Shown here one piece after another: positions 20,821-31,084 of a stretch of 64,000 nucleotides of DNA (the stretch's first letter is position 1; each line of letters begins with the position of its first letter). The position numbers were made by a program, and so were the translations under genes. The DNA is from Caulobacteraceae bacterium (GTDB taxonomy: Bacteria > Pseudomonadota > Alphaproteobacteria > Caulobacterales > Caulobacteraceae). The stretch lies in assembly GCA_947476555.1 (NCBI GenBank), contig CANJRI010000001.1, positions 22,931-86,930 of the forward strand, in the 5' to 3' direction. The notes beneath the pieces were generated by a model. That model made no database searches. It was given only the letters and a program-made list of their open reading frames with translations, and was not told the origin of the DNA.

Positions 20821-22226
20821 CCGGCCTGGGCGTAGGCCTGGACCGGCCAGCCTCCGCCAATCGCCTTCATGGCCTGGACGGTCCGGCGCAGGGCCTGGAC
20901 CTGGGCTTCGGTCAGTTGCGCCCGGGTGGCGCGCCAGGCCTGTTCGGCCGAGAGCGCCGTGGAAAGGTCGGTGAGGCCCCTGGCGTAGCCCAGCCGCGCG
21001 GATTCGTAGGCGCGGGCGGCCCGCGCCTCGCCCTCGGTCAGCAGGGTCACGCGCCGGCGGTCGGCGTCTAGCCGCACCAGGGCGCCTTCAGCCTCCTGGA
21101 AGGCGGTCTGTACGGTCTTTTCATAGGCGATCACCGCCTGCTCGGTGCGGGCGTTCTCGGCCTTCAGTTCGGTCAGCAGCCGGGGGATCGAGAGGATCGG
21201 CTGCATCACTGTCCCGCCGATCGTCCAGCTCCGCGATTCGGTTTCCAGGGTCGGCTGGACCTGCCGCGACCAGCCCAGCCCCGGCGTCAGTGTGAAGGTC
21301 GGGAAGAAGGCCAGGGCGGCGATGTCCTGCCGGCCGGCGGCGGCGCGCACCCGGGCCTCGGCCTCCCGCACGTCCGGGCGGCGTTGCAGCAGCTCACTCG
21401 GCAGGGCGGCCGGAACCGCCGGCGCCTGGCCCACGGCCGGCGGCGTGTTGAGGCTGGCGGTGGGCTCGACCACCCGGCCGGCCAGGATCAGGATCGCCCG
21501 CTTCTGGGCCTGAAGCTCGGCCTCCAGCGCCGTGACCTCGGCCTCGGAGCGGGCGAGGTCGCCGGCGATGCGGTCGGGCTCCGAGGTCGCCGCCAGGCCG
21601 ACGGATGCGCGCTTGGTCGCCGTGTCGTAGAGGCTCCGCTGGATACGCGCGGACTCCCTGGCGTCGGCCAGTTGGATCGCCAGTCCCCGGGCCTGGAACC
21701 AGGCGTCGGCGGTCTGGGCGGCGATCGCGGCGCGCACCCCCTCGTAGCTGAACCGGCTGGCCATCAATTCCGCCGCCGCCGACCGGTTGGCCGCCAGCAG
21801 CCGGCCGAACAGGTCCACCTCCCAGCTGACGTTGAAGTTCGCCTGATAGTTCTCCGTGGTCCCGTAGGTCGAGAAGTTCGGCAGGTCGATGTTGGCGCCC
21901 GAAAGTTGCTCGGTCTCCGTCCGCCGCGCCGCGCCTGTCAGGTCCCCTGACGGCAGCAGGCCCAGGAACACGCCCTCCCGCTGCGCCCGCACCTCGGCCA
22001 GCCGGGCGGCGGCCGTGCGCACGTCGACGTTGCGAGCCAGAGCCTCGTCCACCAGGGCGGTGAGGTCGGCGTCGCCGAACGCCGTCCACCACTGGTCCAG
22101 CGCCACCGTTTGCGCGGGCGCCGCCGCCGGGGCCTCGTAGGCGCCGGGCAGGCGCAGGTCCGCCGCGCGGGGAGACGCGCAGGCGCTCAGCGCCAGGCTT
22201 ACGAGGATAAGGGCCTTGGTTCGCAT
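20817..22226 (-). CDS. Outer-membrane efflux lipoprotein (NodT/OprM family)
   Basis: ALILVSLALSACASPRAADL; DQWWTAFGDADLTALVDEALARNVDVRTAAARLAEVRAQREG; RRPDVREAEARVRAAAGRQDIA. Confidence 0.94.
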   Translation of the reverse strand: MRTKALILVSLALSACASPRAADLRLPGAYEAPAAAPAQTVALDQWWTAFGDADLTALVDEALARNVDVRTAAARLAEVRAQREGVFLGLLPSGDLTGAARRTETEQLSGANIDLPNFSTYGTTENYQANFNVSWEVDLFGRLLAANRSAAAELMASRFSYEGVRAAIAAQTADAWFQARGLAIQLADARESARIQRSLYDTATKRASVGLAATSEPDRIAGDLARSEAEVTALEAELQAQKRAILILAGRVVEPTASLNTPPAVGQAPAVPAALPSELLQRRPDVREAEARVRAAAGRQDIAALAFFPTFTLTPGLGWSRQVQPTLETESRSWTIGGTVMQPILSIPRLLTELKAENARTEQAVIAYEKTVQTAFQEAEGALVRLDADRRRVTLLTEGEARAARAYESARLGYARGLTDLSTALSAEQAWRATRAQLTEAQVQALRRTVQAMKAIGGGWPVQAYAQAG

Positions 22227-22451
22227 CTAGGGTCGGGGCTATTGACGCCGTAAGCGCAAGACGGGGCGCAGTGTACACCACGTTATCCCGTTCGGTGAAT
22301 TACAATCAGGACACAGTCGGACGACAGAAATCGGGTGTATCCCCGGCGCCCCACCTGGCTTGGTTCCAACCCAGGTAGGCGGGAGCCCTAGCCGCTTCCA
22401 TCCGGCCAAGCTACGATCGCCGCAATTTTCGACCCCATTTTGAGTAACTTT

Positions 22452-24101
22452 ATGAAACACCTTGTCTTCTACGCATCCGCCTTCGCCAGCCTCGCCACCG
22501 CGGCCCTGGCCGCCCCGCCGCTCGACGGCGCCCGTATCCTGCGCGACGTGAAGGTCCTGGCCTCCGACGAATACGAGGGCCGCGCCCCCGCCAGCCCGGC
22601 CGAGATCAAGACCGTCTCCTACCTGATCGCCCAGATGAAGGCCGCCGGCCTCGCCCCCGCGGGCGAGCCGCTGCGCACCGGCCGCGCCTGGACCCAGGAC
22701 GTGCCGCTCGCCCGCTTCGCCCCCAAGGGCCCGGTGTCGGTCATGGCCATGGCCGGCGCTCAGCATCTCAACTGGACCCAGGGCGAGGAGATCGCCGTGC
22801 GCGCTTCTCAGACCGGCCAGACCCAGCTTTCGGTGAAGGACGTGCCGGTGGTCTTCCTCGGCTACGGCGTGACGGCGCCCGAGCGCGGCTGGGACGACTT
22901 CAAGGGCGTCGATCTTAAGGGCAAGATCGGCCTGGTCCTGGTCAATGACCCCGACTTCGAGGGCGGTGAGGGCGACTTCGGCGGCAAGGCCATGACCTAT
23001 TACGGTCGCTGGACCTACAAGTTCGAGGAAGCCGCCCGCCAGGGCGCCGTGGGCTTTCTGGTGATCCACGAGACCGCGCCCGCCTCCTACGGCTGGGCCA
23101 CTGTGAAGAACTCCAATACGGGCGAGGTGTTCGACGTCATCCGCGACAGGCCGCTGGAGGCCCACGCGCCGCTGGAGGGCTGGATCCAGCGTGACGCCGC
23201 CGCCGCCCTCGCCACGGCCGCCGGCCAGGACTTCGAGGCCCTGAAGGCCGCCGCCCGCACCAAAGCCTTCAGGCCCGTGCCGCTCACCGGCGTCACCCTC
23301 TCCGTGGAGATGGCCGTCGACGCCCAGAAGGTGATCTCCAGGAACGTCATGGGGACGGTGCGCGGCTCGGGCCGCCCGGATGAGCAGGTGATCTACACCG
23401 CCCACTGGGACCACCTGGGCGTCGGCCTGCCCGACGCAAAAGGGGACCGGATCTACAATGGCGCCGTCGACAACGGCACCGGCGTCGCCGTCCTCCTGGA
23501 GATCGCCCGCGCCTTCGCCGCCGGCCCCAAGCCCCAGCGGTCGGTGAGCTTCCTGGTGGTCACCGCCGAGGAGAAGGGCCTGCTGGGTTCGGAGTACTAT
23601 GCCGCCAAGCCGATCTATCCCCTGGCCACCACGGTCGGCATCCTCAACATGGACGCCCTCTCCCCCACCGGTAAGGCGCGCGACTTCTCCACCTCTGGCA
23701 ACGCCCCGCTCACCCTGCAGGACGACCTGATCGCGGTGGGCAAGGCGCATGGCCGGACCTACAGCCCCGACCCGCGTCCGGAGGCCGGCAGCTTCTTCCG
23801 ATCCGACCACTTCCCCCTGGCCAAGCGCGGTGTGCCGGCCATCTCCTTCGATTCCGGAGAAGATCTGGTGGCGGGAGGCAAGGCGGCCGGCGCGGCCTTC
23901 TCCACCACCTACACCACCGAGCGCTACCACCAGCCGTCCGACCAGGTGACCGCCGACTGGAACGCCGAGGGCCTCGTGGCCGACGGCGCGATGATGTTCG
24001 ACTTGGGCGCCCAGCTCGCCAATTCCCGCGTCTGGCCGGAGTGGAAGCCCGGCGCGGAGTTCAAGGCCGAGCGCGACAAGACCGCGGCGCAGAGGAAGTA
24101 G
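22452..24101 (+). CDS. M28 family zinc aminopeptidase, exported
   Basis: Signal MKHLVFYASAFASLATAALA; VIYTAHWDHLGVG...NGAVDNGTGVAVLLEIARAF...FLVVTAEEKGLLGSEYYA...FFRSDHFPLAKRGVPAIS. Confidence 0.93.
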   Translation: MKHLVFYASAFASLATAALAAPPLDGARILRDVKVLASDEYEGRAPASPAEIKTVSYLIAQMKAAGLAPAGEPLRTGRAWTQDVPLARFAPKGPVSVMAMAGAQHLNWTQGEEIAVRASQTGQTQLSVKDVPVVFLGYGVTAPERGWDDFKGVDLKGKIGLVLVNDPDFEGGEGDFGGKAMTYYGRWTYKFEEAARQGAVGFLVIHETAPASYGWATVKNSNTGEVFDVIRDRPLEAHAPLEGWIQRDAAAALATAAGQDFEALKAAARTKAFRPVPLTGVTLSVEMAVDAQKVISRNVMGTVRGSGRPDEQVIYTAHWDHLGVGLPDAKGDRIYNGAVDNGTGVAVLLEIARAFAAGPKPQRSVSFLVVTAEEKGLLGSEYYAAKPIYPLATTVGILNMDALSPTGKARDFSTSGNAPLTLQDDLIAVGKAHGRTYSPDPRPEAGSFFRSDHFPLAKRGVPAISFDSGEDLVAGGKAAGAAFSTTYTTERYHQPSDQVTADWNAEGLVADGAMMFDLGAQLANSRVWPEWKPGAEFKAERDKTAAQRK

Positions 24102-24102
24102 G

Positions 24103-24900
24103 ATGGCGCGCGCCGGCCAGATCCGCTGCGGCGTCGGGGGCTGGACCTTCGAGCCGTGGCGGGGCGTCTTCTACCCCAAGGGCCTGAAGCAGGCCGACGA
24201 GTTGGCCTACATGGCCGAACGCCTGTCGGCCATCGAGATCAACGGCACCTACTATTCGACCTTCAAGCCGGACAGCTGGGCCAAGTGGCGGGCGGCCACC
24301 CCGGACGGCTTCCGGTTTGCCGTGAAGGCCTCGCGATTCTGCACAAACCGCCGCGTGCTCGCGGAGGGCGAGGCCTCCGTCCAGACCTTCCTGAACCAGG
24401 GCCTGACCGAGCTCGGCGACCGGCTGGGCCCGGTCCTTTGGCAGTTCATGGCCACCAAGAAGTTCGACCCCGCCGATTTCGAGGGCTTCCTGAAGCTGTT
24501 GCCGGACAGCGTCGGCGGCCTACCGCTGCGCCACGTGCTTGAGCCCCGCCATGAGAGTTTCTGCACGCCGGAGTTCATCGCCCTGGCTCGGAAATACGGC
24601 GCCGCCATCTGCCTGGCCGACCATCACGACTACCCGCTGATCGCCGACGTCTCCGGCGAGGTCGTCTACGTCCGCCTGCAGACCGGCTCCGACGATATCG
24701 AGACCGCCTACGGCCCGAAGGATCTTGATCGCTGGGCCGGGCGCTTGAAGACCTACGCCCAGGGACGCCACCCGGCGGACCTGGCGGCCGTTTCCCCCGA
24801 GCCCGCCCCCGAAAAGCCGCGCGACGTCTACGCCTTCATCATCCACGAGGGGAAGGTCCGCGCCCCGGCCGGCGCCATGGCCCTGATGACCCGGGTCTAG
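24103..24900 (+). CDS. DUF72 domain-containing protein
   Basis: IRCGVGGWTFEPWRGVFYPKGLKQADELAYMAERLSAIEINGTYYSTFKPDSWAKWRAATPDGFRFAVKASRF. Confidence 0.93.
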   Translation: MARAGQIRCGVGGWTFEPWRGVFYPKGLKQADELAYMAERLSAIEINGTYYSTFKPDSWAKWRAATPDGFRFAVKASRFCTNRRVLAEGEASVQTFLNQGLTELGDRLGPVLWQFMATKKFDPADFEGFLKLLPDSVGGLPLRHVLEPRHESFCTPEFIALARKYGAAICLADHHDYPLIADVSGEVVYVRLQTGSDDIETAYGPKDLDRWAGRLKTYAQGRHPADLAAVSPEPAPEKPRDVYAFIIHEGKVRAPAGAMALMTRV

Positions 24901-24997
24901 CCCGAAAAAGCTCCACCTTTGGAACCCGTTGGCCTCGCTCGGCTTTTGGACGCTTGGCCGGCTCTGGTCGCCGGCCTCGGAGCAGTTGCGTAACCAA

Positions 24998-26164
24998 ATG
25001 AGCACCCTCAACGGAACCTCCGGGCCTGACGCCCTGGAAGGTACGGCGCAGGACGACCTGATCGCGGGCCTGGCCGGAAATGACACCCTGGCCGGCGGGG
25101 CCGGCATCGACACGGCGGACTATCAACTCTCGCCCGAGGCCGTGCGCGTGGACCTTGCCGCCGGGACGGCCGACGACGGCTACGGCGGGCGAGATGTGTT
25201 GTCCGGGATCGAACACATCGCCGCTTCCGAATTCGACGACACCCTGTCCGGCGATGCGGCCTCGAACTTCATCCTGGCGCGGGGCGGCCGGGACTTGCTG
25301 CGCGGCCTGGCCGGCGACGACGTCCTGTCGGGCGGCGCCGGGCACGACACGCTGGAGGGCGGGGACGGCCATGACAACCTCGCCGGTGGCGACGGCGCCG
25401 ACCTGTTGCGCGGCGGCGAGGGCTTCGACACCGCCGACTATTCCGGCAGCACGATCACCGTGCAGGCCGACCTCTACTCAGGCGGCTACACGGGCGAATG
25501 GCTCGACACCTACGACAGCATCGAGAACCTGCGCGGCACTGTCGGGGACGACATCCTGCGCGGTGACTGGCGCGACAACATCCTGCTCGGCGAGGCGGGC
25601 GGCGACGGCATCGAGGGCCGCGAGGGCGCGGACTTCCTGCGCGGTAGCGACGGCAATGACCGCATCGACGGCGGAGCCGCCTTCGACGACACCCACGGCA
25701 ACGCCGGCGACGACACGGTCTCCGGCGGCGCGGACGGCGACTGGGTGGTGGGCGGCAAGGACAATGACCTGCTGTCCGGCGACGAGGGCGACGACGTCGT
25801 CCTCGGCAACCTCGGCGTCGATACCTGCGAGGGCGGCGCCGGGAACGACGTGGTCCGGGGCGGCCAGGAGAACGATATCGTACGGGGCGGCGCCGGCGAT
25901 GACTTCGTGTCCGGCGACCGCGGCGACGACGACGTCAGCGGCGGGACCGGAGCCGACACCTTCCACTTCTTCGCGGGCGCTGGGATCGACCGGGTCTCGG
26001 ACTTCAACCGCGCCGAGGGCGATCGCGTCCAGCTGCTGCCCGGAACCAGTTACACTACGGCCCAGGTCGGCGCCGACGTGGCGCTGAGCATAGGGTCGGA
26101 CCGGCTGATCCTGGTCGGCGTCCAGCTTTCCAGCCTCACCGAGGGCTGGGTCTTCGGGACCTGA
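24998..26164 (+). CDS. RTX/hemolysin-type calcium-binding repeat protein
   Basis: Many GGxGxDxLxGG-type nonapeptides (GLAGDDVLSGGAGHDTLEGGDGHDNLAGGDGADLLRGGEGFDTADYSG); C-terminus DTFHFFAGAGIDRVSDFNRAEGDRVQLLPG. Confidence 0.92.
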   Translation: MSTLNGTSGPDALEGTAQDDLIAGLAGNDTLAGGAGIDTADYQLSPEAVRVDLAAGTADDGYGGRDVLSGIEHIAASEFDDTLSGDAASNFILARGGRDLLRGLAGDDVLSGGAGHDTLEGGDGHDNLAGGDGADLLRGGEGFDTADYSGSTITVQADLYSGGYTGEWLDTYDSIENLRGTVGDDILRGDWRDNILLGEAGGDGIEGREGADFLRGSDGNDRIDGGAAFDDTHGNAGDDTVSGGADGDWVVGGKDNDLLSGDEGDDVVLGNLGVDTCEGGAGNDVVRGGQENDIVRGGAGDDFVSGDRGDDDVSGGTGADTFHFFAGAGIDRVSDFNRAEGDRVQLLPGTSYTTAQVGADVALSIGSDRLILVGVQLSSLTEGWVFGT

Positions 26165-26219
26165 TCGCCAGGACCCTTGCCGTCGCGCGGGTTTGGTTCG
26201 ACTATGACGCCCGTCACTT

Positions 26220-26234
26220 TTGACGAGTCGACAT
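26220..26234. promoter_or_regulatory. Imperfect palindrome (TTGACGAGTCGACAT) directly upstream of a TetR gene; possible autoregulatory operator
   Basis: 15-mer with five of seven arm positions symmetric about the centre, ending 9 bp before the TetR ATG. Confidence 0.3.
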
Positions 26235-26243
26235 AGCGGACCG

Positions 26244-26867
26244 ATGTCCAACCTCGCCTACCTACCCGCCGGCAAGCGGGAGCAGACCAAGGTCCAGAAC
26301 CGCCAGGCGATCCTGGATGCGGCGCGCGAGGTGTTCTCCGACCTGGGCTATGAGGCCTGCACCGTGCGCGACATCATCCGTCGCACCGGCCTGGCCGCCG
26401 GGACCTTCTACAACTACTTCCGTTCCAAGGAGGAGGTGTTCTCCGCCCTGGCCGACGAGGGCGCCAAGCGGTTTGGCCCGATCCTCAAGGCCATCCGCGC
26501 CGCCAATCCCGACTTCGGCGACTTCCTCCGCGCCGCCATCCGCGCCTACCTGCAGTACCGGGCCAGCGAACATATGCGTTGGCTGGCCGCCAACCCCCAG
26601 GACCCCGCGGGCCTGCGGGTGCAGGGCGAGACGCCGGAGATGCACGCCGTCTTCCTGGAGGTCCGCGACGCCATCGAGGCGGCCATCGCCGCCGGCAAGG
26701 GACCGGCCACCGACACCGACTACCTGGCCACCGCCTGCATCTCCATGGTGCGCGAGATCGGCGGGGTGATGATCCGGCGGGAGCCGGTCGACACCGAGGC
26801 CGCCGCCGACTTCGCGGTCGCCATGATCCTGGGCGGCGTCCGGGGCCTGCCGGCGGTGAAGCCGTGA
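26244..26867 (+). CDS. TetR/AcrR family transcriptional regulator
   Basis: REQTKVQNRQAILDAAREVFSDLGYEACTVRDIIRRTGLAAGTFYNYFRSKEEVFSALADEGAKRF. Confidence 0.95.
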   Translation: MSNLAYLPAGKREQTKVQNRQAILDAAREVFSDLGYEACTVRDIIRRTGLAAGTFYNYFRSKEEVFSALADEGAKRFGPILKAIRAANPDFGDFLRAAIRAYLQYRASEHMRWLAANPQDPAGLRVQGETPEMHAVFLEVRDAIEAAIAAGKGPATDTDYLATACISMVREIGGVMIRREPVDTEAAADFAVAMILGGVRGLPAVKP

Positions 26868-27910
26868 CCGGCGACGCGACCCAGCGCCTGTTGGTCCGCA
26901 GGCTCCTGTCCCTGCCCTCTCCCGTGCTGCGGCTGATGGCTGGCGGCGGCGTGGTCTACAAAGGGGGGCGCACCCTCGACCCACGCCTGCAGTTCATCGC
27001 GACCCAAGCCGCCAAGCTGCCCGACCTCACCAGTCTGACGGTGGAGGAGGCCCGCCGCAGCAGCGAGGAGGGCATGGCCCGGCTGGCCGGCGATCCAGAG
27101 CCCGGCGTCCGATGGGAGACCGTGGCCCTGCCCGGCCCGCGCGGGGAGATCTTCGCCCGGCTCTACCGGCCGGCGCAGCAGGATCCGCAAGCCCCGCTGA
27201 TGATCTGGGCGCACATGGGCGGCGGGGTGCTGGGCTCGGTCGAATCCAGCCACCCGTTCTGCACCACGCTGGCCAGCGCCGGGCGCTGCGCCGTGTTGTC
27301 GGTGGACTATCGCCTCGCGCCGGAGAACCGCTTTCCCGCCGGCCTGGAGGACATCCTCACCGCCTTCCGATGGGGTCGCGACAAGGCCGAGCGTTTCGGC
27401 GCCCCGCCGGGCCTGGCGGCGATCGGCGGCGACTCCGCCGGCGGCGCCTTCGCGGCCGTGGCTTGCCACGACCTCAGGCGGGCCGGCGAGCCGCAGCCGG
27501 CCTTGCAGGTGCTGGTCTATCCGGCCACCGACCTGGCGTCGGACACCCCCTCCATGGTCACCTACGCCGACGCCTTCCCGCTCTCGAAACACGCCATCGA
27601 CTGGTTCCTGGGCCACTATCTCGGCCCCGACGACGCGCCCACCGACGTCCGCGTCTCTCCGTTGCGAGAGAAGGACCTCTCCGGCCTGGCCCCCGCCATC
27701 GTCGTGACCGCGGGCTTCGACCCCCTGGTCGACCAGGGCGAGGCCTACGCCAGGAAGCTGCGGGCCGCCGGCGTGCCCACCGCCTACCGCTGCTACGACA
27801 GCCTGGCCCACGGCTTCCTGGGCATGACCGGCGCCGTGCCCTGCGCCGACGTCGCCGCTCGCGAGATCGGCGGCCTGGTCCGGGCCGCCTTCAGCGGACA
27901 CCTGACCTGA
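26864..27910 (+). CDS. Alpha/beta hydrolase (HSL-like)
   Basis: GTG start overlapping the TetR stop; MIWAHMGGGVLGSVESSHPFCTTLASAGRCAVLSVDYRLAPENRFPAGLED...IGGDSAGGAFAAVACHDLRR; GDSAG nucleophile elbow. Confidence 0.93.
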   Translation: MTGDATQRLLVRRLLSLPSPVLRLMAGGGVVYKGGRTLDPRLQFIATQAAKLPDLTSLTVEEARRSSEEGMARLAGDPEPGVRWETVALPGPRGEIFARLYRPAQQDPQAPLMIWAHMGGGVLGSVESSHPFCTTLASAGRCAVLSVDYRLAPENRFPAGLEDILTAFRWGRDKAERFGAPPGLAAIGGDSAGGAFAAVACHDLRRAGEPQPALQVLVYPATDLASDTPSMVTYADAFPLSKHAIDWFLGHYLGPDDAPTDVRVSPLREKDLSGLAPAIVVTAGFDPLVDQGEAYARKLRAAGVPTAYRCYDSLAHGFLGMTGAVPCADVAAREIGGLVRAAFSGHLT

Positions 27911-27919
27911 GGAGCCTCG

Positions 27920-28669
27920 ATGACCGTCGGCAGTGAGGAAGAGCTCGAGAAGCTGAAGGCCGCTGGGGCTCTCGTGGCCCGGACGCTGAAGGTCATGGGC
28001 GAGGCGCTGGAGGCAGGGATCAGCACGCGCGAGCTGGACGACCTGGGGCGAAAGGTCCTTGAGGACGGCGGAGCGCGACCCGCCCCCGAACTCACCTACG
28101 GCTTTCCCGGCGCCACCTGCATCTCGGTCGGACCGGACGTGGCGCACGGCATCCCCGGCGAGCGGCGCATCGCCGCCGGCGACCTCGTCAATATCGACGT
28201 GTCGGCGGAACTGGGCGGCTTCTTCGCGGACACCGGCGCCAGCTTCGCGGTCCCGCCGGTCGCCCGGCGCGTGGAGCAGCTTTGCCGCGACGGCCGCCGG
28301 GCGCTGTGGAGCGGCATCCGCGCCGTCCGTCCCGGGGCCTCCCTGGCCGAACCCGGCCGCCGGATCGAGGCCTTCGCGCGGAAAAACGGCTATTCGCTGG
28401 TCCGCAACCTCGCCAGCCACGGCGTCGGCGGCGCCCTGCATGAAGATCCCAAGGAAATCCCCACCTGGGCGGAGCCCGGCGAGCGCCGGCAGATCACCGA
28501 GGGCCTGGTCTTCACCCTGGAGCCGTTCCTGTCCCTCGGCGACGACTGGGTCGAGGAAGTCGGCGACGGCTGGACCCTGCGGCCGACCGGCGGCCAGCCC
28601 ACTGTCCAGTACGAGCACACCCTGGTCGCCACCCGGCGCGGAACCATCGTGGTGACGCTGGCCGGTTGA
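27920..28669 (+). CDS. map: Type I methionyl aminopeptidase
   Basis: GYGFPGATCISVGPDVAHGIPGERRIAAGDLVNIDVSAELGGFFADTGASF...SHGVGGALHEDP...FTLEPFLSLG. Confidence 0.92.
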   Translation: MTVGSEEELEKLKAAGALVARTLKVMGEALEAGISTRELDDLGRKVLEDGGARPAPELTYGFPGATCISVGPDVAHGIPGERRIAAGDLVNIDVSAELGGFFADTGASFAVPPVARRVEQLCRDGRRALWSGIRAVRPGASLAEPGRRIEAFARKNGYSLVRNLASHGVGGALHEDPKEIPTWAEPGERRQITEGLVFTLEPFLSLGDDWVEEVGDGWTLRPTGGQPTVQYEHTLVATRRGTIVVTLAG

Positions 28670-28694
28670 CAGGGCCCCATCCTTCAACTACTCA
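28666..28694 (+). promoter_or_regulatory. Candidate promoter for rpmH-rnpA
   Basis: TTGACA at 28666..28671, 17-bp spacer, TACTCA at 28689..28694; overlaps the map stop. Confidence 0.45.
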
Positions 28695-28726
28695 CCGCGC
28701 CTCGATTTTTCGCCTGGAGCCGTCTC

Positions 28727-28861
28727 GTGAAGCGGACTTTTCAACCGTCCCGCCTGGTGCGCGCGCGCCGTCACGGCTTCCGCCTGCGCATGTCCACCGT
28801 GAATGGGCAAAAGATTCTCGCCCGTCGTCGGGCCAAGGGCCGCAAGCGGCTGAGCGCCTAG
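28727..28861 (+). CDS. rpmH: 50S ribosomal protein L34 (missing from the ORF track because it is short)
   Basis: GTG start; [44 protein letters not shown]. Confidence 0.97.
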   Translation: MKRTFQPSRLVRARRHGFRLRMSTVNGQKILARRRAKGRKRLSA

Positions 28862-28886
28862 GCGCCGGGCGCGCTATGGTGTCCGC

Positions 28887-29291
28887 GTGCCGGACGCCTT
28901 TCCCATCGAACGCCTGAAGAAGCGAGCCGATTTCCTGGCCTGCGCTAAGGCGCCCGCCTGCGCCCGGGGCGCGGTGCTGGTCCAGGCCCGGTCCCGCGAC
29001 GAGGCCGCCCTGGTCCGCGCCGGTTTCACCGCCACCCGTCGCATCGGCGGCGCCGTGGAGCGCAGCCGGGCCAAGCGCCGGATGCGCGAGGCCGCGCGCC
29101 TGCTGCTGCCTCATCACGCCCGCCCAGGCTTCGACTATGTGTTCATCGCCCGGGGCGGCGCGACCAAGCGTCCCTGGGACCGTCTGCTTGACGACGTGAA
29201 AAGCGCGCTGATAAGGCTCGCCGCCGATATAGAGGCCCCATCTGTGGAGGCCAGCCCGCCCCCTTCCGCCGGACCGCGCCCCCCGACATGA
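28887..29291 (+). CDS. rnpA: Ribonuclease P protein component
   Basis: GTG start; [27 protein letters not shown]...[28 protein letters not shown]; follows rpmH. Confidence 0.95.
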   Translation: MPDAFPIERLKKRADFLACAKAPACARGAVLVQARSRDEAALVRAGFTATRRIGGAVERSRAKRRMREAARLLLPHHARPGFDYVFIARGGATKRPWDRLLDDVKSALIRLAADIEAPSVEASPPPSAGPRPPT

Positions 29292-31084
29292 GAGACGACA
29301 ACACTCGCAACACGATCATCTTCTTCGTGTGCGCGGCCATCCTCCTCGCCCTCTACCAGGCGTTCGTCCTCAATCCGGCGGCCGAGCGGCGCCAGGCTGA
29401 GCTGGCCCGTCAGGCGCCAGCCGCCGGGGCCGCCTCCAGCCAGGTCGGGGCTCCGGCGATGCCGCAGGTCCCCCAGGTGCTGACCCGCCAGGCGGCCGCG
29501 GCCGCCACCCCCCGCATCCGCATCGAGACCCCGGCCCTGACCGGTTCGCTGTCCCTCACCGGCGCACGGCTCGACGACCTCTACCTCACCGAGTACCGGC
29601 AGACCGTCGACAAGGACGCCGCCGCCGTAGAGCTGCTGCGGCCCGAGGGCTCGCAGTTCGCCTTCTTCGCCGACCTCGGCTGGCTCGGCCAGAATGTCCC
29701 CGGCCTGCCCGGCGCGCGGACGCCCTGGACGCTGACCGAGGGCGGGCCGGCCCTGACGCCCACCAGCCCCATCACCCTCACCTATGTGAACGGCCAGGGC
29801 CTGACCTTCGTCCGCCGCATCTCCGTGGACGACAAGTTCATGTTCACGGTGAGCGACACCGTCCAGAACGCCACGACGGCGCCGATCACCCTGGCGCCCT
29901 TCGGCTCGGTCCAGCGCCAGGGCGTCCCGCCCGACCTCGGGAAGAACAACATCGTTCACGAGGGGGGCATCGGCTACCTCGACGGCCGCACCCGCGAGAT
30001 GAAGTACACCAAGTGGGTCAAGAACGGCGGCGGGCCGGCCTACACCTCCACCGGCGGCTGGGTGGGCATCACCGACAAGTACTGGCTGACCGCCCTGATC
30101 CCGGCCGATCAGTCGGAGAAGCTCACCGGCCAGTTCCGGCGCACCCAGACCGGGCCCGGCATCTACGACGCCAACTACGTCGGCCAGCCGGTGACCGTCG
30201 CCCCCGGCCAGAGCGCCACCGAGACCACCCACGTCTTCGCCGGCGCCAAGCAGGTGCCGCTGCTGCGCGAATACGAGGCCCAGCTGAAGGCGCCGCGCTT
30301 CGACGACGCCGTGGACTGGGGCAACTTCCGAATGCTGACCCGGCCGATCTTCTCGTTCCTGGCCTTCATCCAGCAGCAGATCGGCAACTTCGGCATCGCC
30401 ATTCTGCTGCTGACGGTGGTGGTGCGGGCGATCTTCTTCCCGCTGGCGAACAAGCAGTACGAGTCCCTGACCAAGATGAAGAAGGTGCAGCCCCAGATGA
30501 CGGAGCTGCGCAAAAAATATAAGGACGATCCGGCCAAGCAGCAGCAGGAGTTGCTGGCCCTCTATCAGCGCGAGAAGGTCAACCCGCTTGCCGGCTGCCT
30601 GCCCCTGTTGCTGCAGATCCCGGTCTTCTACGCCCTCTACAAGGTGCTCACCGTCACCCTGGAGATGCGCCACGCCCCGTTCATGGGCTGGATACGCGAC
30701 CTCTCGGCCCGCGACCCAAGCACCGTCTGGAACCTGTTCGGCCTGATCCCCTGGGATCCGGCCACCGCGCCGATGATCGGCAGCTTCCTTGGTGGACCCC
30801 TTCACATCGGGATCCTGCCATTGCTCTACGGCGTGACCATGTGGCTGACGACCTCCATGAGCCCTCCCGCGCCGGATCCGGTGCAGCAGAAGATCTTCCA
30901 GTTCATGCCGATCATCTTCACCTTCATCATGGCGCCCTTCGCGGTCGGCCTGCTCATCTACTGGACCTGGTCGAACGTGCTCACCCTGCTCCAGCAGTAC
31001 GTGATCATGCGTCGTTTCAAGGTGGACAATCCGATCGACCAGCTGATCCGCAAGGTCACCGGCAAACCCGCGCCGGCGCCATGA
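29288..31084 (+). CDS. yidC: Membrane protein insertase YidC
   Basis: [28 protein letters not shown]...[92 protein letters not shown]. Confidence 0.98.
   Translation: MRDDNTRNTIIFFVCAAILLALYQAFVLNPAAERRQAELARQAPAAGAASSQVGAPAMPQVPQVLTRQAAAAATPRIRIETPALTGSLSLTGARLDDLYLTEYRQTVDKDAAAVELLRPEGSQFAFFADLGWLGQNVPGLPGARTPWTLTEGGPALTPTSPITLTYVNGQGLTFVRRISVDDKFMFTVSDTVQNATTAPITLAPFGSVQRQGVPPDLGKNNIVHEGGIGYLDGRTREMKYTKWVKNGGGPAYTSTGGWVGITDKYWLTALIPADQSEKLTGQFRRTQTGPGIYDANYVGQPVTVAPGQSATETTHVFAGAKQVPLLREYEAQLKAPRFDDAVDWGNFRMLTRPIFSFLAFIQQQIGNFGIAILLLTVVVRAIFFPLANKQYESLTKMKKVQPQMTELRKKYKDDPAKQQQELLALYQREKVNPLAGCLPLLLQIPVFYALYKVLTVTLEMRHAPFMGWIRDLSARDPSTVWNLFGLIPWDPATAPMIGSFLGGPLHIGILPLLYGVTMWLTTSMSPPAPDPVQQKIFQFMPIIFTFIMAPFAVGLLIYWTWSNVLTLLQQYVIMRRFKVDNPIDQLIRKVTGKPAPAP

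Noticed and set aside
22239-23930. 563-aa minus-strand ORF
   Set aside because: Antisense to the M28 peptidase; no protein-like features.
27190-27260. HMGGG instead of HGGG oxyanion motif in the alpha/beta hydrolase
   Set aside because: Related HxGGGV variants exist in HSL-like families as far as I remember; not clearly unusual.
26720-28687. 655-aa minus-strand ORF
   Set aside because: Antisense to TetR end, hydrolase and map, all of which have clear family motifs.
29135-30805. 556-aa minus-strand ORF
   Set aside because: Antisense to yidC.
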